Origin: G963663495 sp963663495
Lineage (GTDB): Bacteria; Bacteroidota; Rhodothermia; Rhodothermales; Bin80
Length of the DNA stretch: 64,000 nucleotides
Assembly: GCA_963663495.1 (NCBI GenBank)
Contig: OY760427.1
Location: forward strand, 992,001-1,056,000
Direction of reading: 5' to 3'
Below the pieces are notes generated by a model. That model made no database searches, had not been told where the DNA came from, and saw only the letters and a list, made by a program, of their open reading frames with translations. Within the stretch, counting starts at the first letter, position 1, and each line of letters begins with the position of its first letter. Shown piece by piece: positions 26,666 to 36,529 of the stretch. Made by a program: the position numbers and the translations under genes.

Positions 26666-28846
26666 ATGCATCTGATGAGCGATTCTGAAGCGGCTACAGC
26701 CCGGATGGATGCTGACCGTGTCCCGGATATGGACTTGAATGATGCATCCCTGTATGTGAACAGGGAACTCGCGCTGCTGGCATTCCAGGAGCGTGTGCTG
26801 GAGGAGGCGCGGGACGAAAACAATCCCCTGTTGGAACGCCTCAAGTTTATGGCAATTGTTGGCTCCAACCTGGATGAGTTCTTCATGGTGCGGGTAGGCG
26901 GCCTAATGAGGCAGGTGGCCGGCGGAGTCACTGATTCGTCCCCGGACGGACGGACGCCGGCAGAGCAGCTTGCCGCCGTCCGGGATGCAGCGCACGACCT
27001 GATGGGCGAAGCCGTGGATTATCTGCGCACCACGCTGGTTCCTGCCCTTGCCGTACGCGGAATACATATTCTGGACTACAAAGACTTGTCAGATCGGGCG
27101 CGCGGGAACGTTAACGCCCGATTTGAAGAGTTGATTTTTCCGATACTCACGCCGCTGGCGTTCGATCCGGGGCACCCCTTTCCCTACATCTCTAGTCGCA
27201 GTCTGAACCTGGCGGTACTGGTTCGCGATGAGCAAGGACAGGAGCGCTTTGCGCGAGTAAAAGTACCGTCCACCATTCCGCGTTTGTTTCCTGTAAAGAA
27301 ATCCTCAGGAAGCGTTAGAAAAGACGGTACGGTACCGTACAAGCACACATTTGTATGGTTGGAGCAGTTAATGGCCGCACGGCTGGAATTGCTGTTTCCC
27401 GGAATAAAAGTGGTCGAAGCTCATCCTTTCCGGATCACACGGAACGCGGATATGTCAATCCAGGAGATGGAGGCCTACGATCTCCTGGCAAGCATGGAGG
27501 AGGGCATTCGTCAGCGTCGCTTCGGAGCCGTGGTCCGCATGGAGGTAACCAAAGAGATGCCGACCCGCATCCTGGCGATTCTCATGCAAAACCTGGAAGT
27601 GTCAGGGAATAACTTGTATGTGATAGACGGACCGCTTGGGATTGATGGCCTGATGCCAGTTTCGCGCAGTATTGAGCGTGCAGATCTCCGGGATCGTCCG
27701 TTCGTGCCCTTCACACCGGCGCTGCTGAAGGAGGCGGCGCGGGAGAACGGTATGTTCGCAGCATTGGGATCGCAACAGTTCTTGCTTCACCATCCGTACG
27801 ACTCATTCTCTCCAGTGGTGGAGTTCTTAGAGGAAGCATCCGTTGATCCTGATGTGCTGGCCATCAAGATGACGTTGTACAGGGTCGGGTCGAATTCTCC
27901 TATCGTAGACGCGCTTCTGAAGGCGAGGCAGAATGGAAAACAAGTAGCGGTTCTCGTGGAGCTGAAGGCGCGATTTGACGAAGAGAGCAATATTGGTTGG
28001 GCCCGCATGCTGGAGCAGGAGGGAGTTCATGTGACCTATGGCCTCCTTGGTCTGAAGACGCATTCAAAGATTTCCTTGGTGGTACGAAAAGAAGGGAGAC
28101 ACATCCGTCGCTACTTGCACCTGGCAACGGGCAACTACAATGTGGTTACGGCCCACTTGTACGAGGATCTGGGTTACTTTACTACGGACCCGGACCTCGG
28201 TGCCGATGCAACAGATTTATTCAACTTCCTGACGGGTTACTCAGACAAACGCGAATTTCGGAAACTGCTGGTTGCCCCAAACCTGCTGCGGTCTCGCTTG
28301 GAGGCGCTCGTCCGTCGAGAGATTGCATATGGAAAGGATGGCCATCTGATGTTGAAGACAAACTCTCTTGTAGATCGGTCCATGGTGAAGCTTCTATACA
28401 AAGCGTCCATGGCGGGAGTTCGTGTTGACCTGTTTGTCCGGGGCATTTGTTGCCTTCGACCCGGACTGATGGGGATCAGTGAGAATATCACCGTTACCAG
28501 CATACTGGGGCGGTTTCTCGAACACAGCAGGATATACTATTTTCGCAACGATGGTAACGAGGATGTGTACATGGGGAGTGCAGACCTTATGCCAAGAAAT
28601 CTTGACCGCCGCGTGGAAATCCTGTTTCCGATGGAGAACGATGAGCACATCCGGTACTTACGCGATACCGTAATGGACACTTGTGCCAGAGACAACCTCA
28701 AGGCTTGGCGCATGCGCCCCGATGGTACTTACAAGCGCGTAAAGATGGAAGGGTCAGAAGAGCGGATTAGCGTGCAAGATTCGCTGCTCAGAATGCGTGA
28801 GCGGAGCGCAGAAGCCGAGAAGGAGCAGGCTTGGGGAATCTTCTAG
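26666..28846 (+). CDS. ppk1: Polyphosphate kinase 1
   Basis: A 726-residue enzyme making polyphosphate from ATP. Domains in order are the N-terminal helical domain (LYVNRELALLAFQERVLEEA, MAIVGSNLDEFFMVRVGG), the head domain (PILTPLAFDPGHPFPYIS), and the two PLD-like kinase domains. Active-site features are GLKTHSKISLVV with the autophosphorylated His, LHLATGNYN, the second-domain FLEHSRIYYF with the second catalytic His, and GSADLMPRNLDRRVEI. ATG 26666 is preferred as start because the extra 35 residues from a TTG at 26561 are unlike the family; ATG 26675 is also possible. It sits opposite the phosphate transporter and is likely in the same regulon. Confidence 0.95.
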   Translation: MHLMSDSEAATARMDADRVPDMDLNDASLYVNRELALLAFQERVLEEARDENNPLLERLKFMAIVGSNLDEFFMVRVGGLMRQVAGGVTDSSPDGRTPAEQLAAVRDAAHDLMGEAVDYLRTTLVPALAVRGIHILDYKDLSDRARGNVNARFEELIFPILTPLAFDPGHPFPYISSRSLNLAVLVRDEQGQERFARVKVPSTIPRLFPVKKSSGSVRKDGTVPYKHTFVWLEQLMAARLELLFPGIKVVEAHPFRITRNADMSIQEMEAYDLLASMEEGIRQRRFGAVVRMEVTKEMPTRILAILMQNLEVSGNNLYVIDGPLGIDGLMPVSRSIERADLRDRPFVPFTPALLKEAARENGMFAALGSQQFLLHHPYDSFSPVVEFLEEASVDPDVLAIKMTLYRVGSNSPIVDALLKARQNGKQVAVLVELKARFDEESNIGWARMLEQEGVHVTYGLLGLKTHSKISLVVRKEGRHIRRYLHLATGNYNVVTAHLYEDLGYFTTDPDLGADATDLFNFLTGYSDKREFRKLLVAPNLLRSRLEALVRREIAYGKDGHLMLKTNSLVDRSMVKLLYKASMAGVRVDLFVRGICCLRPGLMGISENITVTSILGRFLEHSRIYYFRNDGNEDVYMGSADLMPRNLDRRVEILFPMENDEHIRYLRDTVMDTCARDNLKAWRMRPDGTYKRVKMEGSEERISVQDSLLRMRERSAEAEKEQAWGIF

Positions 28847-28862
28847 GTTCCGCGACTATGTT

Positions 28863-29501
28863 TCAGGGAAACAGGAGATGTGAGGTCCATCCGTCCGGTA
28901 CGCGCTCGTAGACCCTGCGCTCGTGGAGGCGGTCCGGGCGCCCCTGCCAGAATTCGATGCGCACCGGGTAAATTCGGAAGCCTCCCCAAAACGGAGGCAG
29001 AGGTACGTTCTGTCCTGAAAATTGCCGCTCCAAGTCATGTACACGCTGTTCAAGGAGCTGCCTGCTTTCCAGTCGCGAACTCTGGTGGGAGGCCCAGGCA
29101 CCGATCTGACTACCACGCGGCCGCGTGCTAAAATAGGCGGCAGATTCCTCTTGCTCCAATACTTCGACCGATCCTTCAATTCTAACCTGTCTCTCCAGCG
29201 GCTCCCAATTGGCCACCATGGCTGCGTACGGGTTGGAGGTAAGCTCCCTCGCTTTGCGGCTCGTATAGTTGGTGTAGAAGGTAAATCCTCTTTCGTCAAC
29301 ACCCTTCAGCAGCACGGTGCGCGCTGAAGGAATTCCGTCCGCGGAAGCGGTGGCAAGGGTGACTGCTTCCGGTAAGCGCACGGGGTGTTCCCGGGCAGCA
29401 CTGAACCACTCCCGGAACAACAGGATTGGATCGTTAGAGGTAACAAAAGGCAAAGGTACACAACCGTAGCGGGTAGTGTCCAACGCGCTGTAATGCAACA
29501 C
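28863..29501 (-). CDS. pdxH: Pyridoxamine 5'-phosphate oxidase
   Basis: A 212-residue FMN enzyme that oxidises PNP/PMP to pyridoxal 5'-phosphate. It shows ARTVLLKGVDERGFTFYTNY, SRKARELTSNPYAAMVANWE, LERQVRIEGSVE, YFSTRPRGSQIGAWAS, PPFWGGFRIYPVRIEFWQGR with the conserved GRxxRLHxR, and a C-terminal WTSHLLFP resembling the usual W...RLxP. The length is normal. It converges with ppk1, leaving 16 bp between the stops. Confidence 0.95.
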   Translation of the reverse strand: MLHYSALDTTRYGCVPLPFVTSNDPILLFREWFSAAREHPVRLPEAVTLATASADGIPSARTVLLKGVDERGFTFYTNYTSRKARELTSNPYAAMVANWEPLERQVRIEGSVEVLEQEESAAYFSTRPRGSQIGAWASHQSSRLESRQLLEQRVHDLERQFSGQNVPLPPFWGGFRIYPVRIEFWQGRPDRLHERRVYERVPDGWTSHLLFP

Positions 29502-29719
29502 GGGTCCACCTCGCCGTTAAAAGCCTGCCCCGGTCAGCCAGAGTAGAGTTCTTCATTGTTGGGCTCGCGGGGAGAGACAGATGTTTGAGCATTAACATCG
29601 ACTGGTCGGCGCTAAGATCGTAGCTAACCAATGGAACAGAATGTGGTTTTGGACTCTATTCCCTTGGTGGAGACCGACAGCGGTTTTTCCGGCAACCTGC
29701 GTTGGTCCGAAAAAATACA

Positions 29720-30886
29720 TCAGTAGTACCATTGCAATGAGGAAAAGTATACATGGTGCCGTGGGCCCAACTCCGCGTCATGAGCACCCAAGAAAAAGTA
29801 TGTGCTTGCAGTAAGTTCTATGTTGCGTGAAACCGATGCCACGAATGAGGGGCCCACCAACATACTGCCATCGTTGAGGTTGGTGAGTGCGTACAAGCCG
29901 CTACCAATCAGGGGGGAGACGGGCGTACTTACCGAAAACGCGGCATAGTGCTTGGCCAGACTGAAGGTCTGCGAAGGGTTCACCTCGTTGTACTTGGATT
30001 TGTGGCTTACACCGTCACCGTTATAGTAGTATTCGGCTAGCGCATATAGCCTTGAAGAGAACGAGTAGTCTGTATTCAAGACTCCACGTATCGCGTTCGT
30101 ACCTGAGAAGTATGCAGCCTCTCCACGCACGCCGGCCCCGCCGACGTATCCCGCAAAGTCGCCCCCGAAGACTCCGACTCCCCCTATGATTGCTACCATC
30201 GCGGAAAGGTCGTACTGACGGTAATTGGTGCTGGCACGGGTGCCCACGATCGTGGCGTCAGAGTGCGCGGCAACAATCTCTATATGGGTTACGGATCCGG
30301 TCCGGAGACTCGCGTATGCAGCGTCAATGCCCGCTCGCTCACTTAGCTCAATTGCACCGGGGTTTGTCGGGTTGATCACATCCGTCGGATTCCATGCGAA
30401 CCCAGTGCCCCATGCAATGCGTTGGCGACCGATGGCAAGGTGTGATTGTCCGCTGTAAAGTGTTACAAATGCTCTGAATAGTTGCTGCCGCAATTCGACA
30501 GACCTGCCGGATGCGACCTGCCAGGAAAGCTGCAGCAAGTGTGGGTTCGGCTGGTTCCTGGTGAGCGCAAACTCATCCGTATTCAGGAAACTGCCTAACA
30601 GTATCTCTGTGTCAAGCCATGTCTCTGCAGTAAACCTTGTTCCCTTTTGAGCACGAAGCACCGCCCGGTGTCTTCCTACATCAAGGAAGAACGGCTCGCC
30701 TGACAGCGCCGAGGCAGATTGCAGTGCAATATTCTTGACGTAGCCTTGAGATGTAAATGCGGTTTGCGCTCCAACCGGTAGAACGATACCGAGCGACAGA
30801 ACGGCAACAAATGGCGCTCGCACAGCTTGAGGGCCCACGTATGGTGTTTCATTCCTGGACGTTGTCGCCAACAATCTTACCGTCAC
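29720..30886 (-). CDS. Outer-membrane beta-barrel protein of the export cluster
   Basis: A protein of up to 388 residues with a signal peptide (APFVAVLSLGIVLPVGAQT) and many alternating aromatic strands (RQQLFRAFVTLYSG, SHLAIGRQRIAWGTGFAWNP, SSRLYALAEYYYNGDG), ending FSSLQWYY, a typical aromatic barrel C-terminus. The longest start is GTG 30886, overlapping the ABC ATPase stop; GTG 30838 (MGPQAVRAPF) places the signal peptide at the N-terminus and is more likely. It resembles DUF1302-like porins found next to LolA-like/FtsX transporters, so it probably completes an inner-to-outer membrane export route. Confidence 0.8.
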   Translation of the reverse strand: MTVRLLATTSRNETPYVGPQAVRAPFVAVLSLGIVLPVGAQTAFTSQGYVKNIALQSASALSGEPFFLDVGRHRAVLRAQKGTRFTAETWLDTEILLGSFLNTDEFALTRNQPNPHLLQLSWQVASGRSVELRQQLFRAFVTLYSGQSHLAIGRQRIAWGTGFAWNPTDVINPTNPGAIELSERAGIDAAYASLRTGSVTHIEIVAAHSDATIVGTRASTNYRQYDLSAMVAIIGGVGVFGGDFAGYVGGAGVRGEAAYFSGTNAIRGVLNTDYSFSSRLYALAEYYYNGDGVSHKSKYNEVNPSQTFSLAKHYAAFSVSTPVSPLIGSGLYALTNLNDGSMLVGPSFVASVSRNIELTASTYFFLGAHDAELGPRHHVYFSSLQWYY

Positions 30887-31574
30887 GGAGTGTTATCAGC
30901 CGGCGCGCCCGTTCAATGACCATGGGGTCATGCGTTGAGAACAGAAAGGTGATACCCGTGTGCGCATTCATATCACGCATCTTTGTCAGCAGGTTGGCCC
31001 CGGTCCTGGAGTCCAGATTCGCTGTCGGTTCGTCTGCCAGGACAAGCTTCGGCCGTGACACTAATGCGCGCGCGATTGCCACTCGCTGTTGTTGACCACC
31101 GCTAAGTTCGTGAGGTCGGCGTTTAATCAAGTCAGACCCAATGCCAAGACTCTCAAGTTCTTTCACGACGCGGTTTCGGCGCTCCTTGCCAGGAATGCCC
31201 TGGAGAAGGAGCGTAAATTCCGCATTTTCTTCCGCGGTAAGCACAGGGATGAGGTTAAATGCTTGAAAAATGAATCCTAGATGGTGCAGTCTGAAGGCGG
31301 CAAGATTGTTGCGATTCAACGCCGAGAGGTCTTGTCCAGCTACGGTAACCCAGCCGGAAGTCGGCTGGTCTAGTCCACCGATCAGGTTCAAGAGCGTAGT
31401 CTTGCCCGAGCCGGAAGGACCTGCTATGGCCGTAAACTCACCCGATGCTACGCGCATTTCAATACCGTCCACAGCCGTAACAGCTAAGCGCCCTTTTGCC
31501 TCGTAGACCTTTACCAAGTTGTGTGTATGCACCAGGTCGCCGTCTGCCGGGTTTGATATGTTCAGTTCAGACAT
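30849..31574 (-). CDS. ABC transporter ATPase, LolD/MacB type
   Basis: A 241-residue ATPase with Walker A GPSGSGKTTLL, Q-loop FIFQAFNLIPVLTAEEN, signature LSGGQQQRVAIARAL, Walker B LVLADEPTANLD and H-loop STHD, the MacB/LolD/FtsE class that works with FtsX-fold permeases. It overlaps the upstream permease by 8 bp and is overlapped by the beta-barrel gene. It powers lipid or lipoprotein extraction or extrusion by mechanotransmission rather than classical transport; the cargo is not known. Confidence 0.93.
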   Translation of the reverse strand: MSELNISNPADGDLVHTHNLVKVYEAKGRLAVTAVDGIEMRVASGEFTAIAGPSGSGKTTLLNLIGGLDQPTSGWVTVAGQDLSALNRNNLAAFRLHHLGFIFQAFNLIPVLTAEENAEFTLLLQGIPGKERRNRVVKELESLGIGSDLIKRRPHELSGGQQQRVAIARALVSRPKLVLADEPTANLDSRTGANLLTKMRDMNAHTGITFLFSTHDPMVIERARRLITLRDGKIVGDNVQE

Positions 31575-32796
31575 GGGTCATCGCGTCAACGATTTTGAAG
31601 CGGCTGGCCTTGATTGAAGGGTACAGAAGAGCGAGGCCGACCAACAGGAAAATCATCAGGTACCCACCCAACAAGTGCACCCAGTCCACATAAGGATATA
31701 CTACCGATGCTGCACCGAAGGATGCCAAGCCCTCTGCAAACCGGCTCAGATCAAGTCCCACACTGCTCCACCAAGCGATAAGTCCGGTGGCCAGGGCACT
31801 GCCTATGGCTGTGCCCAACATCAGGATAAAGACACCTTCCATATACAGCATTGTACGGATCTGAGGCGGACGAACCCCGCCCGCCGCCATGATCCCTATC
31901 TCGCGAATACGCTCAAAGATTACCATAGTGAAGGAGTTGATGAGCGTGAATCCGATGGCTGTAAAGAGCACGATAACGAGGATAATGTTAGCCATCCCCA
32001 TCATATCGCTCATGAGCACTAGTACCGGAGATCGTTCCTTCCATGTTCGTACCTCCAAGTCTGGGGAAGGGAGTTGCGTTCGAAGTGCTTCTGCCGACGC
32101 GTCTAGATCGCGCTGTGACGCAAGTTGGACGGAAACCAGAGACGCAGTTCCATTCGGATAACCTACAAGATCCCGTGCCTGGCTGGCATCAATAAACACA
32201 TGCGCAATATCGTAGGCGCGGCTGCTGGTTCTGAATATGCCCGCAACACGATAGGCGGTAGCCGAGATTTCATTGTTAACATCGTTGACCATAAGTACAA
32301 TCCGTTCGCCGACAAGAACATCCAAGCGCTCGGCTAATGCCTGACCCAGCACAATGAGATTGCTGGTCGCTATATCGGGGAGGTAGATGCCATCTATGAT
32401 GGATTGCGGCACATCAGACATCTGTTTCTCTAATGTGGGCTCCACGCCGACAATGAGGGTCCCGGAGGATTGCGCTGCGCTACTGATCATTCCCGGGGCT
32501 TGTACCCTCACTGCGTGGCTGATGCCGTCCATGGCATCAAGGGAGTTACGTGCCTCTTTGGTGTAATCAAAGTAGGATGCAATCGTAGGGTTGTTGTCGT
32601 ATCCCCTGCTCGCGATCTGGATGTGCCCACCTTGCAGTTGGATCGCTCCGCGAATGATCTGATGAAAGAAGCCATCCACATAGGCCAGCCCGCCGACAAA
32701 GCAGAAGGTTCCCACCGCCAGCGCGGACACTAGCACCCATGATCTGCGTCGGTTACGCCATATATTGCGCCAGGCAATTATTAAGAGGATGCTCAT
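31567..32796 (-). CDS. FtsX/MacB-fold ABC permease 2
   Basis: A 409-residue permease starting with IAWRNIWRNRRRSWVLVSALAVG, the amphipathic entry plus TM1 of LolC/E and MacB proteins. A ~200-residue periplasmic domain follows (GGHIQIASRGYDNNPT, AERLDVLVGERIVL), then three C-terminal TM segments (IILVIVLFTAIGFTLINSF, REIGIMAAGGVRPPQI, LGGYLMIFLLVGLALLYPS). It is paralogous to the permease just upstream, so the transporter is probably a heterodimer. Six bp separate the genes. Confidence 0.9.
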   Translation of the reverse strand: MSILLIIAWRNIWRNRRRSWVLVSALAVGTFCFVGGLAYVDGFFHQIIRGAIQLQGGHIQIASRGYDNNPTIASYFDYTKEARNSLDAMDGISHAVRVQAPGMISSAAQSSGTLIVGVEPTLEKQMSDVPQSIIDGIYLPDIATSNLIVLGQALAERLDVLVGERIVLMVNDVNNEISATAYRVAGIFRTSSRAYDIAHVFIDASQARDLVGYPNGTASLVSVQLASQRDLDASAEALRTQLPSPDLEVRTWKERSPVLVLMSDMMGMANIILVIVLFTAIGFTLINSFTMVIFERIREIGIMAAGGVRPPQIRTMLYMEGVFILMLGTAIGSALATGLIAWWSSVGLDLSRFAEGLASFGAASVVYPYVDWVHLLGGYLMIFLLVGLALLYPSIKASRFKIVDAMTHV

Positions 32797-32801
32797 ATGA
32801 A

Positions 32802-34037
32802 TTACTGGCTTCGTAACGCCTCAACAGGCGAGAAGCGTCGCATCTGGAGCACTGGGTACACCATGGATACTAGCGCGACAGCCGCGACAGCGACCATCGG
32901 AAAAGCAAAAATGACCGGCCGGGCGGAGAAGACGATGCCTTCCACGTTAAAGCCGAAGTCATCATACATTTCGCGCATGGATTCTGACAGGGGAATGGGT
33001 TGCTGCGACAGCAGGTAGACCGCCGCGAATGCCACGGCAAATCCGATGACCAGTGCCAATACCACCTTAATGGCGAGTTCCATCGCCACGAGCATGCTCA
33101 CATGGCGTGGCTTTACGCCGATGGACAGCATTACTCCGAATTCCCGCACCCGCTCCATCATGCTCATGGTTGTGGTGTTAAAGATTTCAAAGCCAATAAG
33201 CAGTATGAGGAAAAAGTAGAAGATGTAATTCCCGGCATCGTCAAGAGCTCGCATTTGTTCAAGCTCGGGCAGCATCGCCCGCCATGGTAGCACTTCGTAA
33301 TGGTATTCGGGTAGCGCACCTTGAAGCTCGGCGGCATGCCGGTCAGCTTCGTGAAAATCCGTCGTACGTACGACGTACTCGGTGAAGCGGCCCTCCATTG
33401 ATAAAAGATATTGGGCGTCCGCAAGGGTCATGACGACGAGAGCACGATCCAGATCCGGGTTGCCGGTGCGCATCAGTCCTCGTATTGCGTAAAGGTCTGC
33501 CCCCATGACGTTTTGGTAGCCTTGTGTCAACAGCACCAAGGTGTCTCCCGTCTCAACGCCGAGGTTCCCGGCAAGGACATCGCCAATCAGAACGGAGCCG
33601 CTGTCATCAGGTGCCAGCGCGCGCCCCGCAGTGGGGCTACTTGCGAAATTGGTGAGCCGCGCCTCCGATTCGGGCTCAATGCCCACGATGGTCACACCTG
33701 AACTCGATGCGTCGCTGCTTGCTAGCCCGTAACCGGACAGCCTGCGTGACGTAGCGATTATCCATGAATGCGACTCCGCCAAGTCGTTCCATCCTTGTTC
33801 CTGTTCTGTCAATGATGCCGTGAGGGTGGGTTCGTCCGCGTATCCCGGGCGGTGGATTTGGATATCGCTGACAAATGCGCGTACAACGGTTACTTCCATG
33901 GCCCCATAGGTTCCATACTGTACCGAGTTGGCCAGCGAGATGAGCAGGACGGCGAAGAGAATGGCTCCAATAGTCATGAAGCTTCGCCGACGATTGCGCC
34001 ATACGTCACGCCATGCGAGTTTGATCAGTCTACGCAT
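32802..34037 (-). CDS. FtsX/MacB-fold ABC permease 1
   Basis: A 411-residue permease with the same layout as its neighbour: LAWRDVWRNRRRSFMTIGAILFAVLLISL at the N-terminus, a periplasmic domain (IQIHRPGYADEPTL, LAGNLGVETGDTLVLL), then NYIFYFFLILLIGFEIFN, REFGVMLSIGVKPRHVSML and VAVAAVALVSMVYP. It lies 28 bp after the LolA-like gene. It forms the membrane part of the export system with the gene at 31567-32796. Confidence 0.9.
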   Translation of the reverse strand: MRRLIKLAWRDVWRNRRRSFMTIGAILFAVLLISLANSVQYGTYGAMEVTVVRAFVSDIQIHRPGYADEPTLTASLTEQEQGWNDLAESHSWIIATSRRLSGYGLASSDASSSGVTIVGIEPESEARLTNFASSPTAGRALAPDDSGSVLIGDVLAGNLGVETGDTLVLLTQGYQNVMGADLYAIRGLMRTGNPDLDRALVVMTLADAQYLLSMEGRFTEYVVRTTDFHEADRHAAELQGALPEYHYEVLPWRAMLPELEQMRALDDAGNYIFYFFLILLIGFEIFNTTTMSMMERVREFGVMLSIGVKPRHVSMLVAMELAIKVVLALVIGFAVAFAAVYLLSQQPIPLSESMREMYDDFGFNVEGIVFSARPVIFAFPMVAVAAVALVSMVYPVLQMRRFSPVEALRSQ

Positions 34038-34065
34038 ATATGAATCGTCGGTAGTCTGATCCCGT

Positions 34066-34830
34066 CTACCTGGAGCGCCTCAGGTTTGACTGCGTAAATA
34101 TTGACGGATCAACAGGGCGGTCAAGAATAAGCACTTGGACCTGCATTATAGTCTTTCGATCTGGCCAGCGATCCTCAACTAGTTCGATCCGGGTGGGCAT
34201 GGTACGACCGTCCACATCTCGAATGTCAGAGTATGTTATGGCTCGAACGCGATCGCCTCGTTCGTTGTAATACTCAGCCCGCAGTGGCATATAATCGGAT
34301 TGCCGCACCCAATAAAGCATGCGATTCCAAGCGACGGGAGTTTCCGGCTCTGGTGTGAGCATGATCTGGAATGCGTTATCCCCATCCAACACATCTGAGC
34401 CACTGAGCGTATGGTGATAGTCCTCTGCCAAGCTGGACTCACGAACAAGATCATCGTTGGTAAAACCGGAGCCCATCCAGGACTGCATCATCATAGATGG
34501 TGGGATTTTGATGATGCGGTTGATGCGTGGGATATACTGCCACATTTCCCGATCAATTTTCAGGAAGGCTACGCCCCGTTCCTTGGCGGGTTCACGAACA
34601 AGAATGAATACGCGGTCCTGGCCCACGCTCCAAGACTCAAAGACGATGGTTCGTTGCCAGTCCGGGCGCTCGATGATTAGGCTGTAGGATCCGGTTTGTG
34701 TAGTGCCGCGCATGATGTTCTCTGAGCGGCGTATTATTTCCGTGGCTGACTGGGGTTGTGCACAGAGGATCCCCGGCACCATGATCCCTGCCACCAGCCA
34801 GCACCTTGGATATGATTTAGAGACATTCAT
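34066..34830 (-). CDS. Outer-membrane lipoprotein-sorting protein, LolA-like
   Basis: A 254-residue periplasmic protein with a signal peptide (WLVAGIMVPGILCAQP). The half-barrel of the LolA/LolB-like fold is shown by YSLIIERPDWQRTIVFESWS, REPAKERGVAFLKIDREMWQYIP, IKIPPSMMMQSWMGSGFTNDD and GDNAFQIMLTPEPETPVAW. This PF17131-type family is usually the first gene before two FtsX permeases and an ATPase, exactly as here. It probably receives the cargo extracted by the transporter and carries it across the periplasm. Confidence 0.88.
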   Translation of the reverse strand: MNVSKSYPRCWLVAGIMVPGILCAQPQSATEIIRRSENIMRGTTQTGSYSLIIERPDWQRTIVFESWSVGQDRVFILVREPAKERGVAFLKIDREMWQYIPRINRIIKIPPSMMMQSWMGSGFTNDDLVRESSLAEDYHHTLSGSDVLDGDNAFQIMLTPEPETPVAWNRMLYWVRQSDYMPLRAEYYNERGDRVRAITYSDIRDVDGRTMPTRIELVEDRWPDRKTIMQVQVLILDRPVDPSIFTQSNLRRSR

Positions 34831-35524
34831 TTGTAGGGTTCGTCAACGATTAGCGCTGCACCGATCTCTTCCCTAAAGTGATGATTAGACATGGTTGTTC
34901 CTTAGCGGTGCAGGTGTCCATTGTGCTGTCGCCTTGAACCCGACGGAGTATTCGGGCTGCCCGGATTAGCCCTGTCGGCATATCGTGGAGATGCCGACGC
35001 TGAAGCCGTAAATGAAGATCTGTGGCGACATGCGCCATCCTACGCTGCAGTCCCGGGGAGTATTCGGAGATGCTAGCCTATGTAGGGAGTTCCCGTCAAG
35101 GAGGTAATGCCAGTGGTAATAGGTACGTCACCGGGCGGATACAACGGAAGCGCAGCACCTGTGAGGCTCGTCACAGGCGGCAATCCCATTCATTGTGGGG
35201 GTACACCCGCAGTGGAGGCTGCCGACATAGATTGGGCGAAGCATGTGATACTCTGAACTGCATTCGTGAGGGCGGAAAGCGTAAATCAGCCAGCGAGCCA
35301 GGAGCGGGAAATCCGCGCGCCGAGCTTTGAGAGCATCGCGAGGAACCGTGCCGTACAGAGTAACATGCGTTCCCGAGACTGTATTCTGGAAGCGCATGGC
35401 AAAATGTAGCCTTCAGTACCCCATGCTATCGCCGTCTAGGCAGTTCCATTGAGTCTGATGGATCACAGTATGCATGGAAGCGGCCTCCATTGATTGCCGC
35501 AGTTGTGCCGCAAAAAGACGCATC
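34831..35524. other. Intergenic region upstream of lipA
   Basis: About 690 bp between divergent transcription units. Short frames in several phases look like chance. The most suggestive is a 49-codon frame from ATG 35107 (MPVVIGTSPGGYNG, GGNPIHCGGTPAVEAADIDW, stop near 35256) with AAGGAGG directly ahead, but the motif is only 2 bp from the start and the product has no recognisable relatives. No tRNA, terminator or riboswitch was recognised. Confidence 0.4.
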
Positions 35525-36463
35525 ATGGCACCACGCGGAGGAAGACTGCCGGGAGATATCACCCTGCGCAAACAGGCGCCGGTAGCGGATATTCTGGAGC
35601 TCCCGGTAGTCCAATCAACTCCGCGCGACCGACGACCGGACTGGCTGCGCGTAAAGCTTCCGTATGGGGAGACATATCGCAACTTGGTACGACTGATAGA
35701 CGAGCACGAACTACACACCGTTTGTCAGAGTGCACGTTGTCCGAACATGGGGGAGTGCTGGGTAGCCGGCACCGCCACATTCATGATACTCGGGGATGTA
35801 TGTACCCGCTCGTGTGGGTTCTGCGCGGTAAAGACTGGCAGGCCGGATCGCGGACTTGACTACGACGAGCCGCGCCGTGTTGCGGAGGCAGCACGAATTA
35901 TGGGACTACGGCATGCCGTAGTCACTTCGGTCAATAGGGATGAGCGGATGGACGGTGGAGCGCCCATATTTGCGGAGACCATTAAGCAAATCCGAAAGGA
36001 AATACCAGGGTGCACAATTGAGGTGTTGATACCTGATTTTCGCGGGATCTGGGACGCGCTACAAGTTGTGCTGGATGAATGTCCGGAAATCTTAAACCAC
36101 AATGTGGAGACGGTCCCTCGGCTTTACCGGCGTGTGCGCCCACAAGCGGTTTACGAGCGGTCGCTCAAGGTGCTGAAGATTGCTCATTCTCAGGGCTTAC
36201 GAACAAAGAGTGGCATTATGGTGGGGCTCGGAGAGACGAAGGAAGAGGTCCTTACTCTCATGGATGATTTTGTTGATGTCGGGGTGGATGTCATGACAAT
36301 CGGGCAATACCTGCAGCCGACAAGAATGCATCTTGCCGTAGAAGAGTATGTTCATCCTGATACATTTGCCTGGTACAAAGCGGTGGGAGAACGCAAGGGA
36401 ATTGGTCATGTGGAGAGCGGGCCCCTGGTTCGCAGCTCCTATCATGCTGAGCGCCATGTATAG
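35525..36463 (+). CDS. lipA: Lipoyl synthase
   Basis: A 312-residue radical-SAM enzyme inserting sulfur into octanoyl-E2 proteins. The auxiliary cluster cysteines are C67, C72 and C78 (TVCQSARCPNMGECW), the SAM cluster cysteines are C93, C97 and C100 (CTRSCGFC), and the family C-terminus SSYHAE with its Ser ligand is present. ATG 35525 is preferred; an in-frame ATG at 35474 would add 17 residues. No lipB lies nearby. Intact and of normal length. Confidence 0.96.
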   Translation: MAPRGGRLPGDITLRKQAPVADILELPVVQSTPRDRRPDWLRVKLPYGETYRNLVRLIDEHELHTVCQSARCPNMGECWVAGTATFMILGDVCTRSCGFCAVKTGRPDRGLDYDEPRRVAEAARIMGLRHAVVTSVNRDERMDGGAPIFAETIKQIRKEIPGCTIEVLIPDFRGIWDALQVVLDECPEILNHNVETVPRLYRRVRPQAVYERSLKVLKIAHSQGLRTKSGIMVGLGETKEEVLTLMDDFVDVGVDVMTIGQYLQPTRMHLAVEEYVHPDTFAWYKAVGERKGIGHVESGPLVRSSYHAERHV

Positions 36464-36529
36464 GCGGGCTGAACCAGAGCGTTGAAGTAGGTTGTTACCG
36501 GGTACACAATAACGGAATTCTTGGCGGCG

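Noticed and set aside
35107..35256. 49-codon frame preceded by AAGGAGG
   Set aside because: The ribosome-binding motif is too close to the ATG, and the product has no recognised relatives; kept only as a note in the intergenic entry.
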